This document shows positions 37,056-45,789 of a stretch of DNA of 64,000 nucleotides, piece after piece. The DNA comes from Streptomyces venezuelae (GTDB lineage: Bacteria; Actinomycetota; Actinomycetes; Streptomycetales; Streptomycetaceae): assembly GCF_008642275.1 (NCBI RefSeq), contig NZ_CP029189.1, positions 3,822,501 to 3,886,500 of the forward strand. The letters run 5' to 3'. Both the position numbers and the translations under genes were made by a program. Within the stretch, counting starts at the first letter, position 1. Every line of letters begins with the position of its first letter. The notes beneath the pieces are model-generated. The model had not been told where the DNA came from. It ran no database searches and saw nothing but the letters and a program-made list of their open reading frames with translations.

Positions 37056-37364
37056 TCACCCCTTCCCTGCCGGAGTTACCCGGGATAACGTGCCGTTGTT
37101 CCCGGCCCCTGCAAGGCTGTGACCAGTGGTTGTTCCCGTTGCTGCGTTTTTACTAGGAAATCCAAGCAAAAACGCAGGTCAAACGGGGTTTCGCAGTTAT
37201 GCGGCGCACTGGGTAACGTGCATTGCGCAGGGCACTCGCCGGGACACCTGTCACGCCTGAATCCCCGTACGCGAAGCGCACCCACCCCGTGCGCTCGTTA
37301 CGGATACAGGTGAGCCGCACTGGACCCCGGAGAACCCGGGTGCCGGACCGACGGAGGAGCACAC
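37056..37364. promoter_or_regulatory. 309-bp divergent control region with an AT-rich inverted repeat
   Basis: This gene-free region separates the response regulator and bkdF. CTGCGTTTTT (37142-37151) and AAAAACGCAG (37168-37177) form a perfect inverted repeat with a 16-base spacer, in the most AT-rich stretch of the window. GTTGTTCCCG occurs directly repeated at 37095-37104 and 37129-37138. GGAGGAG lies before the bkdF start. Regulators could be the neighbouring response regulator or BkdR; I cannot decide. Confidence 0.6.
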
Positions 37365-38567
37365 GTGACCGTGGAGAGCACTGCCGCGCGCAAGCCGCGA
37401 CGCAGCAGCGGCACCAAGCGGGCGGCAGGCGCGGCGAACGCCGCCGCCAAGCCCGCCGCTGCCACCGCGCAGACGCAGGACGCCGTACCTCAGCTCGTAC
37501 AGCTGCTGACGCCCGAAGGGGACCGGGTCGACAACGCGGAGAACGCGGAGTTCGCCCCCTTCGTCGCCGACATCACCACCGAGGACCTGCGCGGGCTGTA
37601 CCGCGACATGGTCATGACCCGCCGCTTCGACGGTGAGGCGACCGCCCTGCAGCGCCAGGGAGAGCTGGGCCTGTGGGCCTCGCTCCTCGGGCAGGAGGCC
37701 GCCCAGATCGGCTCCGGCCGGGCGCTGAACGACGAGGACTACGTCTTCCCGACCTACCGCGAGCACGGCGTGGCCTGGTGCCGCGGGGTCGACCCGACCA
37801 ACCTGCTCGGCATGTTCCGCGGCGTGAACCACGGCGGCTGGGACCCGAACACCAACAACTTCCACCTCTACACGATCGTCATCGGCTCGCAGACGCTCCA
37901 CGCGACCGGTTACGCGATGGGCGTGGCCAAGGACGGCGCGGACTCCGCGGTCATCGCCTACTTCGGCGACGGCGCGTCCAGCCAGGGCGACGTCGCCGAG
38001 GCGTTCACCTTCTCCGCCGTCTACAACTCCCCCGTGGTGTTCTTCTGCCAGAACAACCAGTGGGCGATCTCCGAGCCGACCGAGCGCCAGATGCGCGTGC
38101 CGCTCTACCAGCGCGCGCAGGGCTTCGGCTTCCCGGGCGTCCGCGTCGACGGCAACGACGTACTGGCCTGCCTGGCCGTGACCCGCTGGGCGCTGGACCG
38201 GGCCCGCCGCGGCGAGGGCCCGACCCTGGTCGAGGCGTTCACGTACCGCATGGGCGCGCACACCACCTCCGACGACCCGACGAAGTACCGGCGGGACGAG
38301 GAGACGGCGGCCTGGGAGGCCAAGGACCCGATCCTGCGCCTGAAGGCCCACCTGCTGGCCACCGGGGGCGCCGACGAGGCGTTCTTCACGGAGCTGGAGG
38401 CGGAGAGCGAGGCGATGGGCAAGCGCGTGCGCGAGGCCGTGCGCGCCATGCCCGACCCGGACACCATGGCGATCTTCGAGAACGTCTACGCGGACGGGCA
38501 CGCGCTCGTCGACGAGGAGCGCGCCCAGTTCGCCGCTTACCTCGCGTCCTTCGAGGAGGGTCACTGA
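37365..38567 (+). CDS. bkdF: Branched-chain alpha-keto acid dehydrogenase E1 alpha, second cluster
   Basis: A 400-residue E1 alpha. The thiamine diphosphate motif is FGDGASSQGDVAEAFTFSA near residue 200, ending in VFFCQNNQWAISEP; EAFTYRMGAHTTSDDPTKYR follows. It differs from the first cluster by a Lys/Ala-rich N-terminal extension of about 40 residues. In Streptomyces this cluster supplies starter units for branched fatty acids and polyketides. The GTG start follows GGAGGAG; the stop overlaps the ATG of bkdG (TGATG). The symbol follows S. avermitilis usage; bkdA1 is the S. coelicolor-style name. Confidence 0.92.
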   Translation: MTVESTAARKPRRSSGTKRAAGAANAAAKPAAATAQTQDAVPQLVQLLTPEGDRVDNAENAEFAPFVADITTEDLRGLYRDMVMTRRFDGEATALQRQGELGLWASLLGQEAAQIGSGRALNDEDYVFPTYREHGVAWCRGVDPTNLLGMFRGVNHGGWDPNTNNFHLYTIVIGSQTLHATGYAMGVAKDGADSAVIAYFGDGASSQGDVAEAFTFSAVYNSPVVFFCQNNQWAISEPTERQMRVPLYQRAQGFGFPGVRVDGNDVLACLAVTRWALDRARRGEGPTLVEAFTYRMGAHTTSDDPTKYRRDEETAAWEAKDPILRLKAHLLATGGADEAFFTELEAESEAMGKRVREAVRAMPDPDTMAIFENVYADGHALVDEERAQFAAYLASFEEGH

Positions 38568-39547
38568 TGGCTGTCGAGAAGATGTCTATCGCCAAGGCGC
38601 TCAACGAGTCGCTGCGCAAGGCCCTGGAGCAGGACCCCAAGGTCCTGATCATGGGTGAGGACGTCGGCAAGCTGGGCGGTGTCTTCCGGATCACCGACGG
38701 CCTGCAGAAGGACTTCGGCGAGGAGCGGGTCATCGACACCCCGCTCGCCGAGTCCGGCATCGTCGGCACCGCCATCGGCCTGGCCCTGCGCGGGTACCGG
38801 CCGGTCGTGGAGATCCAGTTCGACGGCTTCGTCTTCCCCGCGTACGACCAGATCGTCACGCAGCTCGCGAAGATGCACGCGCGCGCCCTGGGCAAGGTCA
38901 AGATGCCCGTCGTCGTGCGCATCCCGTACGCGGGCGGCATCGGCGCGGTCGAGCACCACAGCGAGTCCCCCGAGGCGCTCTTCGCGCACGTGCCGGGCCT
39001 CAAGGTGGTCTCCCCCTCGAACGCGAGCGACGCCTACTGGATGCTCCAGCAGGCGATCCTCAGCGACGACCCGGTGATCTTCTTCGAGCCGAAGCGCCGC
39101 TACTGGGACAAGGGCGAGGTCGACTTCGACGCCATCCCCGGCGAGCTGCACAAGGCGCGCGTGACCCGCGAGGGCTCGGACGTCACCCTGGCCGCCTACG
39201 GCCCGATGGTGAAGGTCTGCCTGGAGGCCGCGGCCGCGGCCGCCGAGGAGGGCAAGTCGGTGGAGGTCCTCGACCTGCGCTCGATGTCCCCGGTCGACTT
39301 CGACGGGATCCAGGCCTCGGTCGAGAAGACCCGCCGGCTCGTGGTCGTCCACGAGGCGCCGGTGTTCCTCGGCGTGGGCGCGGAGGTCGCCGCCCGCATC
39401 ACGGAGCGGTGCTTCTACCACCTGGAGGCGCCGGTCCTGCGCGTGGGCGGTTTCCACGCCCCCTACCCGCCGGCCCGCCTGGAGGACGAGTACCTGCCCG
39501 GCCTGGACCGGGTGCTCGACGCCGTCGACCGCTCGCTGGCGTACTAG
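38567..39547 (+). CDS. bkdG: Branched-chain alpha-keto acid dehydrogenase E1 beta, second cluster
   Basis: A 326-residue E1 beta with IMGEDVGKLGGVFRITDGL, ERVIDTPLAESGIVGTAIG and RIPYAGGIGAVEHHSES. Strongly similar along its whole length to the E1 beta of the first cluster (19320-20339). GAGGAGGG sits before the overlapping ATG. It forms the E1 heterotetramer with the preceding gene product. Confidence 0.94.
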   Translation: MAVEKMSIAKALNESLRKALEQDPKVLIMGEDVGKLGGVFRITDGLQKDFGEERVIDTPLAESGIVGTAIGLALRGYRPVVEIQFDGFVFPAYDQIVTQLAKMHARALGKVKMPVVVRIPYAGGIGAVEHHSESPEALFAHVPGLKVVSPSNASDAYWMLQQAILSDDPVIFFEPKRRYWDKGEVDFDAIPGELHKARVTREGSDVTLAAYGPMVKVCLEAAAAAAEEGKSVEVLDLRSMSPVDFDGIQASVEKTRRLVVVHEAPVFLGVGAEVAARITERCFYHLEAPVLRVGGFHAPYPPARLEDEYLPGLDRVLDAVDRSLAY

Positions 39548-39559
39548 GAGACCCGCGTC

Positions 39560-40993
39560 ATGACCATCCGCGAATTCAAGATGCCCGACGTGGGCGAGGG
39601 CCTCACCGAGGCCGAGATCCTCAAGTGGTACGTCCAGCCCGGTGACACGGTCACCGACGGCCAGGTCGTCTGCGAGGTCGAGACGGCCAAGGCCGCCGTG
39701 GAACTGCCGATCCCGTTCGACGGCACCGTGCACGCCCTCCTCTTCGAGGAGGGCACCACGGTCGACGTCGGCCAGGTGATCATCTCGGTGCAGACCGGCT
39801 CCGGCGAGGCCGCCGCGGCCCCGGCCCAGGAGATCCCCGCCCCCGCCGAGGCCGAGGAGGCCGCCCCGGCCGCCCGCCAGCCCGTGCTGGTCGGCTACGG
39901 GGTCTCCGAGTCCTCCACCAAGCGCCGCCCGCGCAAGGCCGCCCCGGCGCCCGCCGTGGCCGCCCAGAACGGTACGGCGGCCCCGGTGGCCGCCCCCGCT
40001 CCGGCGGCTCCGGCCGTCCCGGCGCCGCTCCCCGCCGTACCGGCGCAGCCGGCCGGCGAGCGGCCGCTGGCCAAGCCGCCGGTGCGCAAGCTCGCCAAGG
40101 ACCTCGGCATCGACCTGGCCTCGGTGGTCCCCACCGGTGACGGCGGGGTCGTGACCCGGGAGGACGTGCACGCCGCGGCCGCCGCGGCGATCACCCCGCA
40201 GGCCGCCGTGCCCGCGGCGGCTCCGGCCGCCGCCCCGGCCGCCGTGGCCGCGCCCGTCGCGGTGACCCCGGCCCCCGTGGCCGACGCCTCGGCGCGGGAG
40301 ACCCGCATCCCGGTCAAGGGCGTCCGCAAGGTCACCGCGCAGGCCATGGTCGGCTCGGCCTTCACCGCGCCGCACGTCACCGAGTTCATCACCTTCGACG
40401 TGTCGCGCACGATGAAGCTGGTGCAGGAGCTCAAGGCCGACCCGGACCTGGCGGGCCTGCGGATCAACCCGCTGCTGCTCATCGCCAAGGCCGTGCTGGT
40501 GGCCATCCGCCGCAACCCGGACGTCAACGCGTCCTGGGACGAGGCGGCCCAGGAGATCGTGCTCAAGCACTACGTCAACCTGGGCATCGCGGCGGCCACC
40601 CCGCGCGGGCTGATCGTCCCGAACATCAAGGACGCGCACGCCAAGAGCCTCGGCGAGCTGTCGGAGTCCCTGTCCTCGCTGGTCGCCACGGCCCGCGACG
40701 GCAAGACCTCCCCGGCGGACATGCAGAACGGCACGATCACCATCACCAACGTCGGCGTCTTCGGCGTCGACACCGGTACGCCGATCCTGAACCCGGGCGA
40801 GTCCGCGATCCTCGCGGTCGGCGCGATCAAGCTCCAGCCGTGGGTCCACAAGGGCAAGGTCAAGCCGCGCCACGTCACCACCCTGGCGCTGTCGTTCGAC
40901 CACCGTCTCATCGACGGCGAGCTCGGCTCCAAGTTCCTCGCCGACATCGCGGCGGTCCTGGAACACCCCCGCCGCCTGGTCACCTGGTCGTAG
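39560..40993 (+). CDS. bkdH: Branched-chain alpha-keto acid dehydrogenase E2, second cluster
   Basis: A 477-residue E2. One lipoyl domain with the lysine in CEVETAKAAVEL (about residue 44), a long Ala/Pro linker, a subunit-binding domain (PVRKLAKDLGIDLASV, GVVTREDVHAAA), a second Ala/Pro linker and a catalytic domain with DHRLIDGELGSKFL (histidine about residue 447). Only 12 bp separate it from bkdG. A hairpin follows the stop codon. Confidence 0.94.
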   Translation: MTIREFKMPDVGEGLTEAEILKWYVQPGDTVTDGQVVCEVETAKAAVELPIPFDGTVHALLFEEGTTVDVGQVIISVQTGSGEAAAAPAQEIPAPAEAEEAAPAARQPVLVGYGVSESSTKRRPRKAAPAPAVAAQNGTAAPVAAPAPAAPAVPAPLPAVPAQPAGERPLAKPPVRKLAKDLGIDLASVVPTGDGGVVTREDVHAAAAAAITPQAAVPAAAPAAAPAAVAAPVAVTPAPVADASARETRIPVKGVRKVTAQAMVGSAFTAPHVTEFITFDVSRTMKLVQELKADPDLAGLRINPLLLIAKAVLVAIRRNPDVNASWDEAAQEIVLKHYVNLGIAAATPRGLIVPNIKDAHAKSLGELSESLSSLVATARDGKTSPADMQNGTITITNVGVFGVDTGTPILNPGESAILAVGAIKLQPWVHKGKVKPRHVTTLALSFDHRLIDGELGSKFLADIAAVLEHPRRLVTWS

Positions 40994-41008
40994 CGGACAC
41001 GAGCACGA

Positions 41009-41049
41009 AGCCGGCGGCCGGTCTCCCCGTGGAGGCCGGCCGTCGGCCT
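41009..41049 (+). terminator. Terminator after bkdH
   Basis: GCCGGCGGCCGG with TCTCC pairs to GGAG and GCCGGCCGTCGGC across a short CCG loop. CTTTC follows the stem. It lies 16 bp after the bkdH stop. Confidence 0.8.
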
Positions 41050-41107
41050 TTCGGGCGGGGCGGGAAAGCCGTGGTCCGCTCCCTGCACCCCGTGTGATCA
41101 TCTGCGG

Positions 41108-42043
41108 ATGCTCTTTCGCGCTGCCACCGCAGACCCCGCACACCTGGACCGCGCCGTCGCCCACCCGGCCGACGGTCCCGTCCCCGCCCTGACCGCCGAG
41201 AAGGTCCGCGAGGAGCTCGCCGAGAACCGGATCAGGCCCGAGTGGATCTGGACCGCCGAGGACGGCGACGGGCGGATCCTGGCCCGCGCCCTGTGGTGGG
41301 GCCGGGCCGACAGCGAGCACCCGATCGCGCTCGACTGCCTCCAGGTGGCAGCCGGGGTGGCCGACCCGGCCGGGGTCGCCGCCGCACTGCTGGACGCCGG
41401 GCACGCCGCCTTCGGCGGGCTCCCGGGCTACAACCTCTCCCTGCCCCGCGGCTGGCGCGCCGACCCGGAGCTGGCCGCCGCGGTCGCCTGGCGGCGCGAG
41501 GCCGCGCACCGCACCGGGCTGACGCGCGAGATCGAGCGGCTGCGCTACGAGTGGACCCCGGAGGCCGGCACGGCCGCGCCCACCGGCCGGCTCGTCTTCC
41601 GCGAGGGCACGGACGAGGAGATGCTGGACGCCTTCGTCCGCCTCTCCCGGGGCAGCCTCGACCTGGCCACGCGGCACGAACTGCAGCTGATGGACGCCGA
41701 GCAGCTGGCGCGCGAGGACTTCGACTTCTACCTCGACTGCCCCGGCGAGCGCTCCTGGTGGCGCTTGGCCCACCTCCCGGACGGCCGCCTGGCGGGCCTG
41801 GCCATCCCGTCGGCGACCCCGTACCACCGCAACGTCGGCTACCTGGGCGTCGTACCGGAGCACCGCGGCCAGGGCCTGATCGACGAGATCCTGGGCGAGA
41901 TCACCCGCTTCCACGCCGCGGCGGGCGCCGGGCGCATCACCGCGACCACCGACACCGTCAACGTGCCGATGGCCGCCGCCTTCGACCGGGCCGGGTACGA
42001 GGTCACCGAGATCCGCCTCGTGCTGGAAGCCCCGGAGCACTGA
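41108..42043 (+). CDS. GNAT-family N-acetyltransferase
   Basis: A 311-residue protein with a C-terminal GNAT domain: YLGVVPEHRGQGLIDEILGEI is the acetyl-CoA-binding motif A, and TDTVNVPMAAAFDRAGY is the C-terminal motif B. The N-terminal half is probably a degenerate second GNAT domain. Substrate is unknown. No Shine-Dalgarno sequence is present; GATCAT at 41096-41101 ends six bases before the ATG, so the mRNA may be leaderless. Confidence 0.88.
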   Translation: MLFRAATADPAHLDRAVAHPADGPVPALTAEKVREELAENRIRPEWIWTAEDGDGRILARALWWGRADSEHPIALDCLQVAAGVADPAGVAAALLDAGHAAFGGLPGYNLSLPRGWRADPELAAAVAWRREAAHRTGLTREIERLRYEWTPEAGTAAPTGRLVFREGTDEEMLDAFVRLSRGSLDLATRHELQLMDAEQLAREDFDFYLDCPGERSWWRLAHLPDGRLAGLAIPSATPYHRNVGYLGVVPEHRGQGLIDEILGEITRFHAAAGAGRITATTDTVNVPMAAAFDRAGYEVTEIRLVLEAPEH

Positions 42044-42095
42044 ACCGGGCTCCCTTCCCCGGGAGGTAACCTGCCGCCCGGGGAAGGGGGCGCGG

Positions 42096-42860
42096 GTGTC
42101 CATCGCCGAACTGCAGGTGTACTCCGTCGAGGAGGCCGACGTCACGGGCGGGGTGTGCGTGGTCCGGTGCGTCGGCGGGGTGGCCCGGGCCGGACAGGTC
42201 TACGCCGTCGGGGAGTACCGGATCGGCCTGCGCGGCATCGAGCGCCACGGGCGGGCCGTCGGCTCCGTCGGCGCCGGGCACATCGCGAAGGTCCGCCTGG
42301 CGGGCCCCGTGGTCGCGCTGCTCACCCGCGGACAGGTGCTGACGTCGGTGCCGCCCGACGGGCACGCGCTGGAGGAGCTGGAGGTCTGGCTGGCCACGGA
42401 TCCGCCGCTCGGGGACGAACCGCACCCCCGGACCCTGCGCGTCCTGGCCGGGGTCCGGATGCGGGACGAGCGGCTCCCGGACGGGATCCGGCTGCGCTGG
42501 GGCCGGGTGGCGCTGGCCGCCACCCACCGCTGCGCCCGGGCCGAGGGCGGGCCGGATCTGCTCCGGGCGCCCGAACGGGCCGGCCTGCAGGTCTACTTGA
42601 TCCAGCAGTTCGGGCCGGGCCGGGGCGGTGATCCGGCCGCCCTGTGCCGGGAGCTGCTGGGGCTGATGGACCTGACCCCGGAGCAGGCCGCGGCGCAGGG
42701 CCGGGTCTGGCGGGACCTCCCGTACCACCGGATCCGGCACCTGCGCCGGATCAAGGGCCTGATCCCGTGGCTGGTGCTGCTGCGGCCCCACCTCGCGGAC
42801 GCCGATCCGGCGGCGCGGGCGGCCGACGCCTGGGCGGCGGTCCGGTCCGCCCTCCCCTGA
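42096..42860 (+). CDS. Hypothetical protein, beta-rich N-terminus
   Basis: A 254-residue soluble protein I do not recognise. The first 80 residues alternate short hydrophobic strands and glycines (VCVVRCVGGVARAGQVYAVG, GHIAKVRLAGPVVALL), a pattern like the beta-barrel domain II of translation GTPases, but without any GTPase. The rest is helical and Arg/Leu-rich (RVWRDLPYHRIRHLRRIKGL). GTG start with GAAGGGGG upstream. It follows the acetyltransferase by 52 bp on the same strand. Confidence 0.6.
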   Translation: MSIAELQVYSVEEADVTGGVCVVRCVGGVARAGQVYAVGEYRIGLRGIERHGRAVGSVGAGHIAKVRLAGPVVALLTRGQVLTSVPPDGHALEELEVWLATDPPLGDEPHPRTLRVLAGVRMRDERLPDGIRLRWGRVALAATHRCARAEGGPDLLRAPERAGLQVYLIQQFGPGRGGDPAALCRELLGLMDLTPEQAAAQGRVWRDLPYHRIRHLRRIKGLIPWLVLLRPHLADADPAARAADAWAAVRSALP

Positions 42861-42901
42861 GGGCGGACCGGACGGCCCCGGCACGATCCGCAGGAGACGG
42901 T

Positions 42902-43312
42902 CTAGCGGGCCGCGTTGCCGAGGACCTTGGTCGGGGTGATGCGGACGACCACCCGGACGTCCTCGGCCGGGGCGTCCGCGTACTCCTTGCCGGCGCCCGG
43001 ACCCATGTACTCCTCGGCGATGCGGACGGCCACCGCGCGGCCGACGTCCTCGGTGACGGTGGCGGTGCCGCGGATCTCGGCGTAGAGGAAGGGGTTGGCC
43101 AGGTCGAAGACGGTGAGGCCGACCCGTCCGTCGCGGACGATGTTCCGCTCCTTGCGGCGGCCCTGCTCGGTGGAGACCAGCAGGTCGCCGCCGTCGCGGG
43201 TCACCCAGATCACCGAACTCTGCGGGCTTCCGTCGGGGTTGATGGTCGACAGGACGGCGGGGTGCGGTGCGTCGAGCAGCCCCCGTACGGTTTCGTTCAG
43301 CTGGGCAGTCAT
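42902..43312 (-). CDS. PPOX-class F420-dependent oxidoreductase
   Basis: A 136-residue split-barrel protein of the actinobacterial PPOX/F420 class: PHPAVLSTINPDGSPQSSVI, VSTEQGRRKERNIVRDGRVG and ANPFLYAEIRGTATV are typical. These enzymes use the deazaflavin F420 to reduce diverse substrates such as biliverdin or nitroaromatics. The stop converges with the preceding unknown gene, with 41 bp between stops. Confidence 0.9.
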   Translation of the reverse strand: MTAQLNETVRGLLDAPHPAVLSTINPDGSPQSSVIWVTRDGGDLLVSTEQGRRKERNIVRDGRVGLTVFDLANPFLYAEIRGTATVTEDVGRAVAVRIAEEYMGPGAGKEYADAPAEDVRVVVRITPTKVLGNAAR

Positions 43313-43368
43313 GGCGGCGAGGCTAGTCGGGGGATGCGGTGGCCCGCCGCGGGTTTCCGGCCGCGGCG

Positions 43369-43386
43369 CCGACTTCCCGAAGTCGG
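43369..43386 (-). terminator. Hairpin between DUF1266 gene and the F420 oxidoreductase gene
   Basis: CCGACTTC (43369-43376) and GAAGTCGG (43379-43386) pair around CC; outer GGTTTCCG and CGGAAACC can extend it. It lies just after the DUF1266 stop at 43405. Confidence 0.75.
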
Positions 43387-43404
43387 AAACCGGCGGGTCG
43401 GCCC

Positions 43405-44610
43405 TCAGTTCCAGGGGATGTTGAGCCAGGGGCTGGCCGGGTCCGTCGTCAGCGCGAGGTGGGCGGCGAGGGCGGTCGTGTACCAGGTGCCGAACTCCTC
43501 CTCGTCGAAGTGCAGGCACCGGCCGAGGACGTACCCGGCGGAGAACTCCGCCCACGAGCGGTACGTGTCGCGTGCGGCCTCCCCGGCGCGCAGTACGGCC
43601 TCCTCGGCCTCGGCGACGGTGCCGTAGCGGCAGCCGACGCCCCAGCGGGCCATCTGGGAGGCCCGGCCGATGTCCCAGGCCTCCACGGAGCGGACCCAGC
43701 CGTCCTCGGGGAGCAGTCCGTCGGCCCGGAAGCGCTGCTCGTAGCGGGTGATCCGGCCGATGAGGCGTTTGACGCCGGCTATCTCCCCCTCGACCTCGGC
43801 GGCCGGCCGCGGCCGGGCGACGGTGACCCCGTCGGGGGTGAGCTGCGGCTCGGCGGCGCGTTCGGCGCTGCGGCGCAGGCTCGACTCGGAGGCGTGCCGC
43901 CAGTGCTCGATGTCCACCGGTCCGGCGAAGTCGGAGGCGAGGGCGCGGCGGACGCGGAGCACGTACTCCCAGACGGGGCTGACCATCCCGCGGTCCAGGA
44001 GCGTCTCCAGGGTGGAGAGCCAGTCGGCCCGGTCGGTGATGCTCCAGCTCTTCGCGACGCGGCGGCGCTCGTACTGGTAGCCGCTGCCGTGGTAGGCGAG
44101 GGCGTTCCAGAACTCGCCGTTCGTGACGGCGAGATGGCCGCCGACGGCGAGGCCGTGGGCGACGGGCCCGTGCAGCGGGCCGCCGGTGAACAGGGCGTGG
44201 ACCTTGCCCTCGGGCAGGCCGTAGTGCGGGGCGGCCTCCGCGTGGGAGCGCCAGCGGGCCAGGTCGGCGGGGGTGGTGGTGAGGTAGGCCTCGGAGGGGG
44301 AGCCCGGGTTCACGGCGAGGAAGGCGGGGTCGTCGGCGGCCCAGACCTTGGCGAACCAGCGCAGGCTCCGCGACTCGTAGACCGTCTCGGGGGTGGGGGC
44401 GGGCAGCATGCCGGCGGTGTGGACGGCGAGCGTCCGGTCCGGGGCGGCGTGGAAGAACACCGCGTCGGGATGGGCGTCGGAGCGCCCGCGGGACTGCGCG
44501 ACGTACAGCGGCGTACGGGCCAGGACGCCGAAGTAGGCGGCCCAGTCGCCGGCGGTCTTGGCCTCGTACAGCTCTCTCTCGATGGCGCTCGGCGCGATCC
44601 AGGTCCCCAT
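43405..44610 (-). CDS. DUF1266 domain protein
   Basis: A 401-residue cytoplasmic protein. The C-terminal 200 residues match DUF1266, best seen in VEAWDIGRASQMARWGV, RDTYRSWAEFSAGYVLGR and the tail SPWLNIPWN. The N-terminal part contains a possible SseB-like segment (AAYFGVLARTPLYVAQ). DUF1266 proteins are often linked to polymorphic-toxin or secretion loci in other bacteria, but no such genes are close. The ATG at 44610 lies 11 bp after the stop of the GntR-TetR gene, so the two may form one operon. Confidence 0.85.
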   Translation of the reverse strand: MGTWIAPSAIERELYEAKTAGDWAAYFGVLARTPLYVAQSRGRSDAHPDAVFFHAAPDRTLAVHTAGMLPAPTPETVYESRSLRWFAKVWAADDPAFLAVNPGSPSEAYLTTTPADLARWRSHAEAAPHYGLPEGKVHALFTGGPLHGPVAHGLAVGGHLAVTNGEFWNALAYHGSGYQYERRRVAKSWSITDRADWLSTLETLLDRGMVSPVWEYVLRVRRALASDFAGPVDIEHWRHASESSLRRSAERAAEPQLTPDGVTVARPRPAAEVEGEIAGVKRLIGRITRYEQRFRADGLLPEDGWVRSVEAWDIGRASQMARWGVGCRYGTVAEAEEAVLRAGEAARDTYRSWAEFSAGYVLGRCLHFDEEEFGTWYTTALAAHLALTTDPASPWLNIPWN

Positions 44611-44621
44611 GCGGCCCGAGC

Positions 44622-45620
44622 CTATACGGGCTCCTGCCGGGGCCCGAGGGAGCGTCCTCCGCCTTCCACGAGGGGGGTCAGGCCGTCCAGGAGGGCTCCC
44701 AGGCCGAGGTCGAAGAGAGCGTCGAGCCGCAGGTCGTAGCCGTCCTCGAAGGATCCGACCACGCGGGCGAAGGTCGGGAAGCGGCCGGAGTCCGTCAGTT
44801 CCCGCAGGACGGGGGCGCGGCCGTCCATCCACTGGTCGTCCGACTGCCCCGTGGCGGCTTCGGCGTCGGCCTCCAGTTCCAGGTGGACCGCCAGGCCGTG
44901 CACATGGCTGTAGAGCAGGACGTGGATGTCGAAGAGGGTGGTCGGGTCGAGTCCGTGGCCGTCGAGGGCGGCCAGCATCCACTCGCCGTGGACCAGCAGG
45001 TTGGGCACCAGCAGCGGGCGGGTGAGCGAGCCGACCCGGGCCAGCCACGGGTGCTTGCGGTACAGCCGCCACAGGGTCCGGGCGCCCACCTCGACGCGCG
45101 CCCGCCAGTGGGCGGGGGCGCCGGCACCGGCGGGGTAGGACTCCTCGCCGAAGGCGGCGTCGGCCATGAGCAGGACCAGGTCCTCCTTGCCCGGCACGTA
45201 CCGGTAGGTCGACATCGGCGAGACGCCGAGCCGGGCCGCGACCCCGCGCATGGAGAGCGCGGCGAGTCCTTCGGCGTCGGCGATCTCGACGGCGGCGCGC
45301 ACGATCCGGTCGACGGTCAGCTCCGGCTCGGCGTCCGGGGCGGGCGAGGGGCGCCGGCGGGCCGCCGGCGCTGCGGGGACGCTCCCGGCGACGACCGTGC
45401 CGATCCGGGGACGGGCCTCGACCAGGCCCTCAAGGCGCAGCGTGGTCAGGGCCTTGGTGGCGGTGGCGAGCGCGACGCCCCACTGCGCGGCGATCTGCCG
45501 GGTGGAGGGGACGCGGTCCCCGGGGGCGAGTTCGCCGTCCGCGATGCGCCGCCGGATCGCGGCGACGATCCGCAGGTAGGGCGGGTCACCGGCCGGGCCT
45601 GCCGCCCCTGTGGTCTGCAT
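44622..45620 (-). CDS. GntR-TetR fusion transcriptional regulator
   Basis: A 332-residue protein with two DNA-binding domains. Residues about 12-75 are a GntR winged helix (YLRIVAAIRRRIADGELAPGDRVPS, QIAAQWGVALATATKALTTL). Residues about 97-145 are a TetR helix-turn-helix (RIVRAAVEIADAEGLAALSM, VAARLGVSPMSTYRYV), followed by a TetR ligand-binding domain. It faces the FAD monooxygenase gene, and two kinds of palindrome lie between them. ATG 45620 has GGAAG six bases upstream; GTG 45623 adds one residue. Confidence 0.9.
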   Translation of the reverse strand: MQTTGAAGPAGDPPYLRIVAAIRRRIADGELAPGDRVPSTRQIAAQWGVALATATKALTTLRLEGLVEARPRIGTVVAGSVPAAPAARRRPSPAPDAEPELTVDRIVRAAVEIADAEGLAALSMRGVAARLGVSPMSTYRYVPGKEDLVLLMADAAFGEESYPAGAGAPAHWRARVEVGARTLWRLYRKHPWLARVGSLTRPLLVPNLLVHGEWMLAALDGHGLDPTTLFDIHVLLYSHVHGLAVHLELEADAEAATGQSDDQWMDGRAPVLRELTDSGRFPTFARVVGSFEDGYDLRLDALFDLGLGALLDGLTPLVEGGGRSLGPRQEPV

Positions 45621-45641
45621 CACGTTCTTCCGCCTTTCTGT

Positions 45642-45704
45642 CCTGTACTAGTGCAGAGGGTACCAGCGGAGATCTTCTCCGGAGCTGTTCTGAGCTAGTA
45701 CAGG
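45642..45704. promoter_or_regulatory. CTAG-centred inverted repeat, candidate GntR half of the control region
   Basis: CCTGTACTAG (45642-45651) and CTAGTACAGG (45695-45704) are perfect inverted repeats 43 bp apart. Each also lies in a local near-palindrome centred on CTAG. They lie immediately upstream of the GntR-TetR gene. Confidence 0.65.
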
Positions 45705-45734
45705 AGCGCTGAAGTGTCAGTTGAGAGGCCTGTG

Positions 45735-45769
45735 TGTACGTCGTACATTCAGTGTGCGTACAGCGTACA
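45735..45769. promoter_or_regulatory. TGTACG/CGTACA repeats, candidate TetR half of the control region
   Basis: TGTACGTCGTACA (45735-45747) is a perfect 13-bp palindrome. Two further CGTACA copies follow at 45757-45762 and 45764-45769. They sit 21 bp upstream of the FAD monooxygenase start, where repressor binding would block its promoter. Confidence 0.72.
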
Positions 45770-45789
45770 AACCACTGAAGGAGCTTCTC

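Noticed and set aside
40994..41107. Riboswitch before the acetyltransferase gene.
   Set aside because: The only structure is a hairpin directly after bkdH with a short T run, which is explained as a terminator.
38561..42145. A 1194-residue open frame on the minus strand.
   Set aside because: It runs antisense through bkdG, bkdH and the acetyltransferase gene. It has no recognisable domain and is a product of third-position GC bias.
45721..45789. Upstream TTG start for the FAD monooxygenase (adds 23 residues).
   Set aside because: The added part is read from the TGTACG/CGTACA palindromes and lacks family similarity; ATG 45790 has a good ribosome binding site.
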